A stretch of DNA of 64,000 bases from Microbacterium endophyticum. Lineage in GTDB: Bacteria; Actinomycetota; Actinomycetes; Actinomycetales; Microbacteriaceae. Shown piece after piece: positions 7,213 to 16,355 of the stretch; positions within the stretch are counted from its first letter, which is position 1; every line of letters starts with the position of its first letter. A program made the translations under genes and the position numbers. Location: NCBI RefSeq assembly GCF_011047135.1, contig NZ_CP049255.1:868001-932000 (forward strand). Direction: 5' to 3'. Below the pieces are notes generated by a model. The model worked only from the letters and a program-made list of their open reading frames with translations, ran no database searches and was not told where the DNA came from.

Positions 7213-10004
7213 CGCAAGTCGCTCAATAGAGGGCGCCGCTGGTGTGAGGTCGCTGCTTTTTTCAAAGGTCAGAGCCTCGTGACCCCAAAGAGCGACCGAT
7301 CGCGGCACGACTCTAGACTTGTGGAGGTCACACGGGGGCTGAGTAGTGCAGTAGAAGAATCATCGCAATACGTTGTGGTTACGCGTCGCTAGACTCTGAT
7401 TTGCGACGCAGCCACGGTTTCGCTGACTTTGCTAGATCTAACGCAGACCGCGGGCGCTGGGCAGACTTTGGGAATCGAAATCGGCTTTCTCGCGTAGTTA
7501 TCCGGGACGACGGCACCAGTCTTCCAGACGAACCGACCCGTGGCGAGAAGAATCCGACCGTTTGACGCGGACCATCTAGACAAGGAGGGGCGCGTCGTCC
7601 CCCTCCAGCTTCAAGCCCGGTCAGCAACCACGATGTCAGACGGTCATGAGCCCTCCAAACTTACCGTCTTAGGTACGAAGACGTTGAGTCACAGTGGTCC
7701 GCAGACGAAGACCCGACGTGGGATCTGGCGGCGTTGCGCGTTGAGCTCGACTCATCATTTAAGCGCCTCCCCACCCCCACCGGCAAGACAGCCGCCGTGG
7801 TTACTCCTCAACCCCCGTCCCACCTCACGATCGTCGGATATACATTTGGTGATTTAGGGTCCGGGGCTCGATATTTGGACGCGCGCGTGGCGGGCCACGT
7901 GGAATTGAGCCTCCCAGCGTTCGTGGTTAATGCGCGAACGCAGAGCGGCCAGCCCGCTCGCCATTCCTCTTCTACGCGGCAGGTGGTCGCTCAATCACAT
8001 ACGCAGACAGTCACAGGGGGGCGTTTCTATAGCCTGACCCCTAGCCGCCGCATCCTTCGACATCTACTCCGGGCACTTCAACGAGAAGTCAGACACCCGA
8101 ATAGTCTGGAATCTACCCGCCATCAGTCGCGTGATGCAGCGCGGGCAGTTGGGTGTGAAAAGACGATAGCGCGGCCAACCCCCCGCTGTCACCTTTAGCG
8201 CGAAGGGGCCACATTGAACATCGTGCCACCCTCGTTGCGTAGCGCGGAAAGCAGGCGAAAGGGTCGGGGACACGATCCGCATATCCGAACCGTCTGCGAT
8301 GACGGTGTGCATCGAAACGACGCGACCTGGCTTTCGAGAGAATGACGTTGTCACTTTGAGCTATAGATCTGATCTCTTGTCATGAATAAAGGAGATCTCA
8401 CTATATTTACCAACTGGCAAGTCCTGGCAGCCGCGATCCAGTCTCGGACAATCTCTCCGGTTGAAGCGCAGCAAACTTTCAACAGATTCGGGTCACCCTC
8501 TGCAGAAAAGGAGGAGATGATTCAATCATTTGCGGCACCTTCACTTTCGATCTCTACGATAGCCAGGGCCGAGCGTTGTGGGCTGTGCACCCGATACACG
8601 GCCGGAAGGTGATGTAGTAGTTCTGGCCCTAGCCCCAGTTCAGCTCGGGGACGGCCACGCTCCCATTCGGCGCTCCACCGAAGCTCCGGCAAGCCCCGCC
8701 ATAGTCAGCGACAATTCAGATGTAAGCATCTGTGGGGTATCCGGGCATCGTGCCTGGAAAAACAGAAGGAGCAATACTGGCGCGCACGACCGTCGCCTCT
8801 GAGCACGACCTCAACTATGACGACCCTCTTGCTTTCTTGTCGATGCGAGGTGGGCGAAAAGAAATCAGGTCACCCGTGCTGGGATATTGGGCACCGCAAG
8901 TAGACAAATACGCTGCGGCCGGCAAGTTGGCCGAAGGTGACGACGAGAGTTCGGGCGCTGCAGCGTCTATTGAAAACAAATATCCCTAGTCAACGACGTG
9001 AAACGTCATGACGGAAAACGACGTGAAACGTCATGACGGAAGGTATATCGATCTCGTGTTCTAAGATGACGGGCGGCGCCCGCTAGCTGCATACATCAGC
9101 CTGAACTCGCTAATTCGACCTGAACTCGATTCGAGGCAGTTCGTCGATCCCAAAAATCGAGTCGTGGCATAGAGCTTGTTGCGGGCGAATCGCGCGATAG
9201 ACGCTCGACGCATCCGGCTGGCAGTCTCCCCAACGTCGAAGCCAGACGAGCCAGAGGGAGGGTGCCGAAGTGTCGGCCGAGCTTGAGGTCGATGCGACGC
9301 CGGAGTCTCCTCACAACTTGACTGATTTTGGTGGAGCACCTGAAAATCTTTGCATCTATCGAACGATCTACGCAGGCATCGTTCCTACGATTTGCCCAGT
9401 TTCCGCTGAAGGCGACTATATTCGCCGCTTTCAAAACAGCCTGGCGACAAGCGCTCGCGTATCACCAGAGAGCCCGGTGCGGCTCCACCCGAAGAGCATC
9501 GCACCCAGCGGTCGAAAGTCCACACGGATCAGGTACTGCTCGATGATGACCTGCACGAGCGAGCATCTAGGTAAGCTATTGCGCTCGCTTCAGGGGAATG
9601 GCGCCCTCAGGAAACGCGGCCATCTGCAGGACAAAGAACGACCCACTGTCACATCGCGTGGCCGAGCCATCAGCAGGTGAAGCCTCGAAGAGTTGTCAGC
9701 GCTGCGCGTTGCCCTCCGGAGAATGATGATGCAGTAACACCTCAGCCCGCCGTTGCCTAGACTAATTGAGCATCACGCCACGCACGCACGCCGCCGATTC
9801 TTGGCGGAGCTCGACGTTCTCGGGGTTATGGCAGCACCGGGAGAAATCGAGTCTCTATTGAGAGAAGACCATGCGTCTCAACCTTTCGCATGTTGAGAAT
9901 TGGTCGCCTCTTGCCGATCCCCACAACCTTCACTAAACGGCGGAACCGCAGGCAGGTGCGGGCTAATTACCGGCCGAACCTTGAATTGCTTCCTGGGAGG
10001 GAAT
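7213..10004. other. Gene-poor 2.8-kb interval inside the polysaccharide locus
   Basis: Reading both strands I find no ORF here that looks like a conserved protein. Those present are under 160 codons, overlap one another in conflicting frames, and have Ser/Arg-rich or mixed composition without motifs. The least unlikely is a 76-codon ORF at 8382-8612. Base composition is more AT-rich than the core genes around it. The only ordered element is the 25-bp tandem repeat at 8992-9041. The interval separates the Wzz-kinase from the glycosyltransferase block and most likely is a scar of lost or exchanged serotype genes; a long regulatory region is possible. Confidence 0.55.
8992..9041. repeat. Perfect 25-bp tandem duplication with internal palindromes
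   Basis: Two identical 25-bp units lie head to tail at 8992-9016 and 9017-9041. Each unit contains two overlapping dyads, GACGTgaaACGTC and CGTCATGACG, the second a perfect 10-bp palindrome. Arrangement and spacing would suit a pair of operators for a dimeric regulator or iteron-like sites. It lies in the gene-poor interval with no clear gene just downstream on either strand. Confidence 0.85.
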
Positions 10005-10745
10005 ATGACGGCTTTGCAACGAGTGCCAGTCGGCAACGTTAACTTGCATGCAACTACTTTCGAGGGTGCCGTCGAGGCCGTTCTCGACGCGGCCGAAGCC
10101 CACATTGCACTACCCGTTCGACTCTCGAACGCGTGGTGTGTTGTGCTCGCTCAGGATTCTGCGGAGTACTCAAATGTGCTGAATGGTCCGGGCATGACCC
10201 TCCCTGATGGCAAGCCTGTTGCCGCCATCATGAAACGACAACGGCCCGATCTACGCATTGAACGAGTTCGCGGGCCGTCCTTTTTTCGTGCTGTACTGGG
10301 CGCCAGCCAGCGCAAGAATCTCAGCCATTTCTTTATCGGAGGAACACCGGAGACGCTCACGGCCATGCTCGACAAAGCAAACTTGGACTATCCAGAGCTC
10401 AAAGTCGCTGGGTACTGGGCGCCGCCGTTCGCGCCCGTGGACGACGAAACTGTCTCCGCCAGCCTCAAGCGAATCCAAAGTACAAGCCCAGACATCGTAT
10501 GGATCGGCCTTGGCACTCCAAAGCAGGACTTTCTTTCATCGCGACTAGCAAGCGCGGCCGGACTTCCTTGCGTTGGCGTAGGGGCAGCGTTCGACTTCAT
10601 GGCAGGCACCGTACGCGAAGCACCGAGGTGGGTCCAAACCGTTGGTTTCGAATGGTTATATCGACTGCTGACGGAGCCTCGACGGCTTTGGAAGCGGTAT
10701 CTCCTAGGCAACCTCAGATTCATATCAATCACGCGTCAACCATGA
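10005..10745 (+). CDS. WecB/TagA/CpsF-family glycosyltransferase
   Basis: A 246-residue GT26 enzyme that should add a sugar, typically N-acetylmannosaminuronate, N-acetylmannosamine or glucose, to an undecaprenyl-linked acceptor on the inner face of the membrane. Family marks are the N-terminal LSNAWCVVLAQ region, LPDGKPV where the family has its catalytic Asp, and IVWIGLGTPKQDF followed by GVGAAFDFMAGTVREAP. The length suits the family. The ATG at 10005 is set by a GGGAGG ribosome site. The stop overlaps the next ATG (ATGA), starting a tightly coupled run of glycosyltransferases. Confidence 0.92.
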   Translation: MTALQRVPVGNVNLHATTFEGAVEAVLDAAEAHIALPVRLSNAWCVVLAQDSAEYSNVLNGPGMTLPDGKPVAAIMKRQRPDLRIERVRGPSFFRAVLGASQRKNLSHFFIGGTPETLTAMLDKANLDYPELKVAGYWAPPFAPVDDETVSASLKRIQSTSPDIVWIGLGTPKQDFLSSRLASAAGLPCVGVGAAFDFMAGTVREAPRWVQTVGFEWLYRLLTEPRRLWKRYLLGNLRFISITRQP

Positions 10746-11881
10746 GGATCGCAATAGTTCACAGCTACTACTCGTCGACGCAACCTAGCGGCGAGAACTT
10801 TGCGGTCGATCTCCAGGCCGAAGCCCTTCGGCAAGCGGGCCACCAGGTCGAACTTTTCTCGGTAACTTCCGATGATGAGATTGGTGACGCGTGGGAACTG
10901 GCGCGTACCGCTACCCGAGTTGCAACCGGCTTCGGCAGGAATCCCTCGCGAGCACTCACACGCTTCTCTCCCGATGTTGTTCACGTGCACAATCTGTTTC
11001 CAAACTTTTCCCAAAACTGGCTGCTCGGTTGGCAAGGCCCAGTTGTAGCGACTATTCACAACTACCGAACCGTATGCGCTGCCGGGTCACTCTTTCGCGA
11101 CGGGCGTGAATGCGACAGTTGCTTCATGCACGGAACGCAGGAAGCTGTTCGCCATCGTTGCTACCGAAACAGTGCGATCGCGACATTGCCCTTGGCAGTG
11201 GCGACTCGCTCACGCGGGTCTCGCAACGCGGTGCTTCGCCGCGCTGACAAACTCATTTTTCTATCAGCACGCGCACGTAGCAAGTTGTCTGGAATGCAGC
11301 CAAGCATCGCGTCTGGATCTTCTGAGATTGTGCCTAACTTTGTTGGCGTGCAACCAGAAAGCCCCCTCGACCGCCGCCCTGGCGAGTCCTGGGTCTACTG
11401 CGGTCGATTGTCTCCCGAGAAGGGGGCATCAGAATTGGTCGAAGCGTGGGCCAGCGGGCAGAGGCTCGACATAATCGGCGATGGGCCAGACCGCCTTCGG
11501 ATCGAGCGAGCTGCCGCAGGAAAAAACATTCGGGTCCTGGGGGGGGTCTCCCCTCTCGAAGCAGGCAGACTCATCGCTGGGGCAAAGGGCTTGGTCTTCC
11601 CAAGCCTCTGGGAAGAACCAGCGCCAGCCATGAGCTACCTCCAGGCGCTGTCGGCTGGCGTGCCTACCATTGCACTGGAGGGCAACGCGGTGGCGGACGA
11701 TGTAGCGGCCCACGAAACTGGCGTCGTCGTCAGCGATCTGGCGCAGGTAAACGATTGGCTGAGTCGCGAAGACGAGGTGCAGCATTGGGGGGCGCATGCG
11801 CGGCAGCGATTCGAACACGCATTCTCGAAAGAGGCATGGCTTCTCCGCATCACCCAGGTGTACAAGGAGTTGGTACCTTGA
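10742..11881 (+). CDS. Glycosyltransferase family 4 (GT-B)
   Basis: A 379-residue retaining glycosyltransferase. The N-terminal domain contains VVHVHNLFPNFSQ and the Cys-containing segment typical of GT4 proteins with CAAGSLFRDGRECDSC. The C-terminal nucleotide-sugar domain has YCGRLSPEKG, DIIGDGPDR and the E-x7-E-like FPSLWEEPAPAMSYLQALSAG. It overlaps its neighbours by 4 bp on both sides. An 8-G run at 11539-11546 lies inside the coding sequence at the LGGV residues and could slip. Sugar specificity unknown. Confidence 0.9.
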   Translation: MRIAIVHSYYSSTQPSGENFAVDLQAEALRQAGHQVELFSVTSDDEIGDAWELARTATRVATGFGRNPSRALTRFSPDVVHVHNLFPNFSQNWLLGWQGPVVATIHNYRTVCAAGSLFRDGRECDSCFMHGTQEAVRHRCYRNSAIATLPLAVATRSRGSRNAVLRRADKLIFLSARARSKLSGMQPSIASGSSEIVPNFVGVQPESPLDRRPGESWVYCGRLSPEKGASELVEAWASGQRLDIIGDGPDRLRIERAAAGKNIRVLGGVSPLEAGRLIAGAKGLVFPSLWEEPAPAMSYLQALSAGVPTIALEGNAVADDVAAHETGVVVSDLAQVNDWLSREDEVQHWGAHARQRFEHAFSKEAWLLRITQVYKELVP

Positions 11882-12993
11882 GTCGCAGATCAACGGTCTA
11901 CATCGTGCAGGAGTACGTGCCGCATTATCGTGTGCCGCTCTTCAAGAGAATGGTTGAGCTCGCAGAGTCTGAAGGAATTGACCTTAAAGTCGTTGCCGGA
12001 ACCCCCCAACGAAAACAAGCGACGCGTCGCGATGCCGGCCGATTTCATCCCCATATTCAGATGAGGCAAACCGAGTTTGGGCTACTTGGTCGAAGAGTGA
12101 CTTTCAGGGATGCGGGCTGGTCCACACGGGGCGCGGCCCTTGTAATAGTCGAGCAAGCACGTCGAAACTTGGACGTCTACTTCGATCTACTGATACGGCC
12201 GAGCCGCGTCGCCGTTTGGGGACATGGCTCGGACTACATTCAATCGGCGGGACGGCTGGAGACATGGCTGCTGACGACAATCACCAACAGAGCCGCTTGG
12301 TTCTTCGGCTACACCCCCACGTCCGTTAATGCAGTCGTTGCAAAAGGATTCCCACCGCAACGTACTACCGTGCTCTGGAATACCACCGACACAAGTGCTT
12401 TGCGCGGCAACTTGAATCAGGTTACAGAGAGCGAGAAGGCGTCGTTTCGGGGAGAATCCACTGGGATGGCCGTTTTTGTAGGCGCCCTCGATAAATCCAA
12501 GCGACTGGATTTCCTCGTGGCCGCTGCGGCGAGGATAGCCGCCCGACGACCGGGCTTCCGCCTGACAATTTGTGGAGATGGGCCGGAGAGTGACCAAGTG
12601 CGTGAACTTGAGCGTCAGTATGACTGGTTGCAGGTTCGGCCAGCCGTGACCGGGCGAAGCCTAGCAGTTGCGCTATCGAGCGCTGACGCAATCGCAATGC
12701 CTGGGCGGGTAGGCCTCATCGCTGTTGATTCGCTTGTTTCGAGCGTCCCGATTGTGACCGTTGACTGGGCTTACCACGCTCCAGAGTACGAGTACCTGGA
12801 TTCGACCAACTCAGTCTCATCAGCGAATACAGTCGAAGATTACGCCGATGCGCTTGAGAATACGATCTACCATGCCCTCTCGAACGAACGACTACGATCC
12901 GGCGCAACGGCTTCAGCGGAGCTCTTCACTATCGAAGGAATGGCCCGCCGATTCATGGCGGGGATACGCGCAGCATTGTCGGGGACGCGCTAA
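11878..12993 (+). CDS. Glycosyltransferase (GT4-like, GT-B fold)
   Basis: A 371-residue enzyme whose C-terminal half has the GT-B nucleotide-sugar domain: FVGALDKSKRLDFLV, FRLTICGDGPES and an ADAIAMPGRVGLIAVDSL segment in place of the usual E-x7-E motif. The N-terminal half shows YIVQEYVPHYRVPLF, typical of lipopolysaccharide and capsule glycosyltransferases. The start is a TTG at 11878 that overlaps the preceding stop (TTGA) and follows AAGGAG at a good distance. Part of the coupled block; donor and linkage unknown. Confidence 0.88.
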   Translation: MSRRSTVYIVQEYVPHYRVPLFKRMVELAESEGIDLKVVAGTPQRKQATRRDAGRFHPHIQMRQTEFGLLGRRVTFRDAGWSTRGAALVIVEQARRNLDVYFDLLIRPSRVAVWGHGSDYIQSAGRLETWLLTTITNRAAWFFGYTPTSVNAVVAKGFPPQRTTVLWNTTDTSALRGNLNQVTESEKASFRGESTGMAVFVGALDKSKRLDFLVAAAARIAARRPGFRLTICGDGPESDQVRELERQYDWLQVRPAVTGRSLAVALSSADAIAMPGRVGLIAVDSLVSSVPIVTVDWAYHAPEYEYLDSTNSVSSANTVEDYADALENTIYHALSNERLRSGATASAELFTIEGMARRFMAGIRAALSGTR

Positions 12994-13026
12994 GCCGTGG
13001 TCGGGATGCGGAAAGGAACTACTCCG

Positions 13027-13866
13027 ATGCACCTGCGAATATTGGTGGCATGCCACAATCGTCGCACGCTCACCACGCGCGTTGTCAGAACCGCTCTCCA
13101 CGCAGCGGAGGTCTCAAATGTCCCGGCGATCATCTATCTCCTTGACGATGGATCGTCGGATGGAACATCCGACGCCGTGCGCGAAATCGCACCGACTGCG
13201 AGAATCGTCCATGGGGATGGCACCTACTTCTGGGCGAAAAGCATGTCTGACATCGAGCGAGTGGCGCTTTCCGAGGCGAGCGCTGAAGACTTGATCGTCT
13301 GGCTCAACGATGACGTCAAGGTTGACGCAGATGCGTTTGTGCGGGCGCTTCCATTCGTTCGTGCCAATGGTCTTCAGTCTGTGATCGTGTGCGGGACACG
13401 TGAGCCAGCCACAGGCAGTGTGTCGTACGCCGGGTTCAACAGGCACGGGCTGCACCCGCTCTCCCTGAGAGTTATCGAGCCATTACCCAACTCACCGGTG
13501 CCGATCGACACATTTAACGGGAACTTTGTCATTGTGCCTGAGATCGTTGCGCGTTCTGTAGGCGGTATTGACGGAGAATTTTCTCATGCACTTGCCGACA
13601 TCGACTACGGGTTCAGATGTCATGCTGCGGGTGTTGACGTTTACCTAGCGCCGGGTACTTTCGGCGAATGTCCGCGCAACCCGCCATCTCCCCCGACTTC
13701 AGTGCTTAGAGAGTGGCGGCAATTTACCGGGGTGAAGGGTGGAGGAAACTTTGCATCATCGCGCCGGATCCTGCGAAAGCGCAACCCTCTCACATGGTCA
13801 GCCTTCCTGGGCGCCACCTACGCGCTATGGTGGCTTCGCCTGCTCACGAGAGGGCGTCGTAGCTAA
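13027..13866 (+). CDS. Glycosyltransferase family 2 (GT-A)
   Basis: A 279-residue enzyme with the GT-A start LRILVACHNRRTLTTRVV, a YLLDDGSSDGT nucleotide-binding loop and VWLNDDVKVD as the metal-binding motif region. A further acidic loop, HALADIDYGFRCHAAG, matches the ED-like catalytic base area of rhamnosyl- and galactosyltransferase relatives. I chose the ATG at 13027 with AAAGGA upstream; an in-frame GTG at 12997 would add ten residues. It would extend the repeat unit of the polysaccharide. Confidence 0.88.
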   Translation: MHLRILVACHNRRTLTTRVVRTALHAAEVSNVPAIIYLLDDGSSDGTSDAVREIAPTARIVHGDGTYFWAKSMSDIERVALSEASAEDLIVWLNDDVKVDADAFVRALPFVRANGLQSVIVCGTREPATGSVSYAGFNRHGLHPLSLRVIEPLPNSPVPIDTFNGNFVIVPEIVARSVGGIDGEFSHALADIDYGFRCHAAGVDVYLAPGTFGECPRNPPSPPTSVLREWRQFTGVKGGGNFASSRRILRKRNPLTWSAFLGATYALWWLRLLTRGRRS

Positions 13867-13869
13867 AGG

Positions 13870-15213
13870 ATGATCTTCATCGACTTTATTTGGTACGGCA
13901 TGCAAGCTCTGGCTGCTTTACTCATCGCCACCGGCGTTCTCTATGTCTTGAAGCGGTGGCCAATAAGCGGCGCGTACGTCACGGGCGCAATAGTGCTGAT
14001 TTCGTGGGAAGTCCCAAACCCAGCACCATTATTTACGGTTGCAGGAATGAGCATATACTTCCTCGACTTGTTCAGCTTTGCCCTGATCGGCCTGAGCGCA
14101 TCGAAGCTTCTTTCGAAGCACAGACCTAGGGCCTCATTTGCGTGGTATTTTCTGGTGCTGGTCCTGCTAGTCAGCTTCATTAGAGGTCTACTTCTCTTTG
14201 ACACGGGTGAGGTCGTCAACGAGTACCGCGCGTTCTTGTACCCGGCATCGATCCTCATCTGGTCATTTTGTCAAGATTGGCGAACGCTAGCGGAGCAAAT
14301 GTATCGCTTCGCACTTCGGCTGGGTTGGGGCCTCGTCGTAGTGGCGGCGTATCACGTAGCCAAATACGGCCTCGGGACAGCTGAAGACTTCATCGTCACC
14401 GCGGGCGGCGACGTAGGGCAGACACTACGTCCACTCGCCTCGGGGCAGGCGCTGACTTTGGTGCTTTGCCTTCTGCTAGTCGTCCATCGCCCAAGTACTC
14501 GCAGGCTCGGACGCCTTGCGACGGTGGGCGCTTTTACGCTCACTGTTCTTCTCGTTCAGCAACGCACAGTTTGGGTTGCTGCGATCCTAGGACTGCTACT
14601 TTGCGTTGCACTGTCGACGGCAAGAGTGAAGCTAAGGCTGCTCATCGGAGCTATCGGCGCGGGATTCGTCGGGCTGCTGTTGGTGGCATCTGGCGTCCTG
14701 GACACAGCGCTTGGAGTTCTTCAAAGATCATCCACCGACACAGGAACCTACGACGCGAGGGTAGTGAGTTGGCTAGCACTAGCGAATCAGGCAATCGAGC
14801 GAGGTCCTATCGATGTACTCTTCGGACAACCGTTTGGCTCCGGGTACGGCCGATACGAAGGCGCGGGCAGATGGGTCGAGTTTGCTCCACACAATTGGTA
14901 CCTGACCGTATTCTTGAGAGCGGGCCTACTAGGGCTAGCACTTTTACTCGGATTTTGCGCTATTGCACTTATAGTCGCGATCAATAGGAGAGCACAGATC
15001 GGGATCACTCCAGCCGCCATAATCGTGATCGTGATGGTTTACGGCTGGAGCTATTCGTGGCCTTGGTACGTCTGTCTCTTCTTGGGGTGGGCGCTAGCGC
15101 AGCGGTCTGCTGAATCGGATCTGTCGTCGACTGCAGTCGACCGAAAATTAATGCGCGCGCATGCAAATACCGCGAATGTGTGCGCGCACTACAGACTGAA
15201 CTCGGGGAGATAA
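13870..15213 (+). CDS. O-antigen ligase/polymerase-like membrane protein (Wzy candidate)
   Basis: A 447-residue protein with ten or more membrane segments and one large outward loop near residues 295-330 that contains GQPFGSGYGRYEGAGRW and FAPHNWYLTVFLRAGLLG. The H-N-x-Y/L motif in that loop is the hallmark of the Wzy_C/O-antigen ligase superfamily. In a locus with a flippase and Wzz-kinase its likely job is polymerisation of flipped repeat units outside the membrane. It contains several codons rare in the neighbouring core genes (TTA, ATA, AGA), in line with transfer. Confidence 0.85.
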   Translation: MIFIDFIWYGMQALAALLIATGVLYVLKRWPISGAYVTGAIVLISWEVPNPAPLFTVAGMSIYFLDLFSFALIGLSASKLLSKHRPRASFAWYFLVLVLLVSFIRGLLLFDTGEVVNEYRAFLYPASILIWSFCQDWRTLAEQMYRFALRLGWGLVVVAAYHVAKYGLGTAEDFIVTAGGDVGQTLRPLASGQALTLVLCLLLVVHRPSTRRLGRLATVGAFTLTVLLVQQRTVWVAAILGLLLCVALSTARVKLRLLIGAIGAGFVGLLLVASGVLDTALGVLQRSSTDTGTYDARVVSWLALANQAIERGPIDVLFGQPFGSGYGRYEGAGRWVEFAPHNWYLTVFLRAGLLGLALLLGFCAIALIVAINRRAQIGITPAAIIVIVMVYGWSYSWPWYVCLFLGWALAQRSAESDLSSTAVDRKLMRAHANTANVCAHYRLNSGR

Positions 15214-15761
15214 TGAGTCGATTTTTACACGCGTTCCGCACCTGGCGCATTCACCGAAGGGTCTTCCGCGCCAACGTGGTAGTCGGCGAACGCTTCGCCG
15301 CAGGTCCAAATGTAACGGTATGGGCTCCACGACGCATGACCATTGGGAACGACGTATATATCGGCCGAAATTCGACCATTGAAGTCGACGGATCGATCGG
15401 AGATCATGTCTTGATTGCCAACAATGTAGGTGTCATCGGTCGCAAAGATCACGACATCTACGAGGTTGGGAGCACGGTTCGGCAGGCGGCTGGGGTAAGG
15501 GACGCGCCCACGCGGCTCAGCCTCACGCTAACGATTGGGTCTGACTGCTGGATTGGATTCGGAGCGGTACTCCTCTCAGGGGTTTCAATTGGTGACCACT
15601 CCATTGTCGCAGCTGGTTCAGTCGTGCGTGACGATATTCCACCGAACTCAATTGCGGCAGGAAACCCCGCCCAAGTCATTAAGTCAAGATTCTCCGACGA
15701 AGCACTAGTTGCGCACCGGACTGAACTGATGAGAAGCGGGGTGAGGTTACATGGGAGCTAA
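15213..15761 (+). CDS. Left-handed beta-helix (hexapeptide) acyltransferase
   Basis: A 182-residue WbbJ-type O-acetyltransferase. Imperfect hexapeptide turns run from about residue 35 (NVTVWAPRRMTIGNDVYIG) to 165 (IVAAGSVVRDDIPPNSIAAGNPAQVI), the usual C-terminal signature. It should acetylate a sugar of the repeat unit using acetyl-CoA. The ATG at 15213 overlaps the polymerase stop by one base (TAATG) after a GGGGAGA site. It is followed by, and overlaps, a second acyltransferase of the same fold. Confidence 0.88.
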   Translation: MSRFLHAFRTWRIHRRVFRANVVVGERFAAGPNVTVWAPRRMTIGNDVYIGRNSTIEVDGSIGDHVLIANNVGVIGRKDHDIYEVGSTVRQAAGVRDAPTRLSLTLTIGSDCWIGFGAVLLSGVSIGDHSIVAAGSVVRDDIPPNSIAAGNPAQVIKSRFSDEALVAHRTELMRSGVRLHGS

Positions 15762-16353
15762 CATCGTGGGCCGTGCGCGAATGGCACTGATAAAGATTTA
15801 CTGGTCGCAAAAAGGTCGGCTAGTATTGCGCGGTGAGGGGGCGCTGTCAGGGCCGCGGGCTCGTTTCTATGGTATTCCTATCGTCACGAGAACGGCAGGT
15901 TCGACTATCAGGGTCGGTAGCGACGTGGTTTTTTGTAGCGACTCCCGGTATACGGCGCTGGGAGTATCCAAGCCAGTCATCCTTCGCACTCTACTCAGCG
16001 GTGCGTCGATCGAAATCGGTGACGAAGTGGGAATGAGCGGAACTACCATTTGCTCAGCGCTCTCGATCGTGATAGGCGACCGATGCCTTTTTGGCGCAGA
16101 CACCACGATCGCGGATACCGATTTTCACCCGCTAGAAGCCGCAGGGCGAAGACATGCCCGCATGCCCGAGCCGAACAGTACTGACCGCATCGTTATCGGC
16201 GATGATGTGTTCATCGGGTACGGCTCATTGGTGCTAAAAGGAGTGACCATCGGTTCCGGATCCGTGGTTGGCGCTCGCAGCGTTGTCACCAAGGATGTGC
16301 CTCCGAACTCGATTGTCGCCGGTTCTCCTGCGCGAATAGTGAGTCAACTCTGA
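15751..16353 (+). CDS. Left-handed beta-helix (hexapeptide) acyltransferase
   Basis: A 200-residue acyltransferase of the maltose/galactoside acetyltransferase-like group: hexapeptide turns from residue 50 (STIRVGSDVVF) through ISIVIGDRCLFGADTTIADTD-like turns, a TDFHPLE active-site His segment and the ending GSVVGARSVVTKDVPPNSIVAGSPAR. It overlaps the previous gene by 11 bp. Two acetyltransferases side by side suggest two acetyl substitutions of the polymer. Its stop lies only 2 bp from the stop of the convergent flippase gene. Confidence 0.88.
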   Translation: MGANIVGRARMALIKIYWSQKGRLVLRGEGALSGPRARFYGIPIVTRTAGSTIRVGSDVVFCSDSRYTALGVSKPVILRTLLSGASIEIGDEVGMSGTTICSALSIVIGDRCLFGADTTIADTDFHPLEAAGRRHARMPEPNSTDRIVIGDDVFIGYGSLVLKGVTIGSGSVVGARSVVTKDVPPNSIVAGSPARIVSQL

Positions 16354-16355
16354 GG

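Noticed and set aside
7540..8198. Overlapping ORFs of 105 and 154 codons in the gene-poor interval
   Set aside because: They conflict in frame, have Pro/Ser/Arg-rich composition and show no motif, ribosome site or family resemblance.
8064..8354. 96-codon minus-strand ORF
   Set aside because: Some stretches look protein-like, but there is no recognisable domain and no supporting context.
8382..8612. 76-codon ORF starting MNKGDLTIF
   Set aside because: Reads fairly protein-like at its start, but lacks a family, continues into Ser/Arg-rich sequence and has no convincing ribosome site. Possibly a gene fragment.
8992..9041. CRISPR-like repeat
   Set aside because: Only two units, directly adjacent with no spacer, and no cas genes.
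9061..9680. Three overlapping ORFs on both strands
   Set aside because: Composition and lack of motifs suggest chance frames in decayed sequence.
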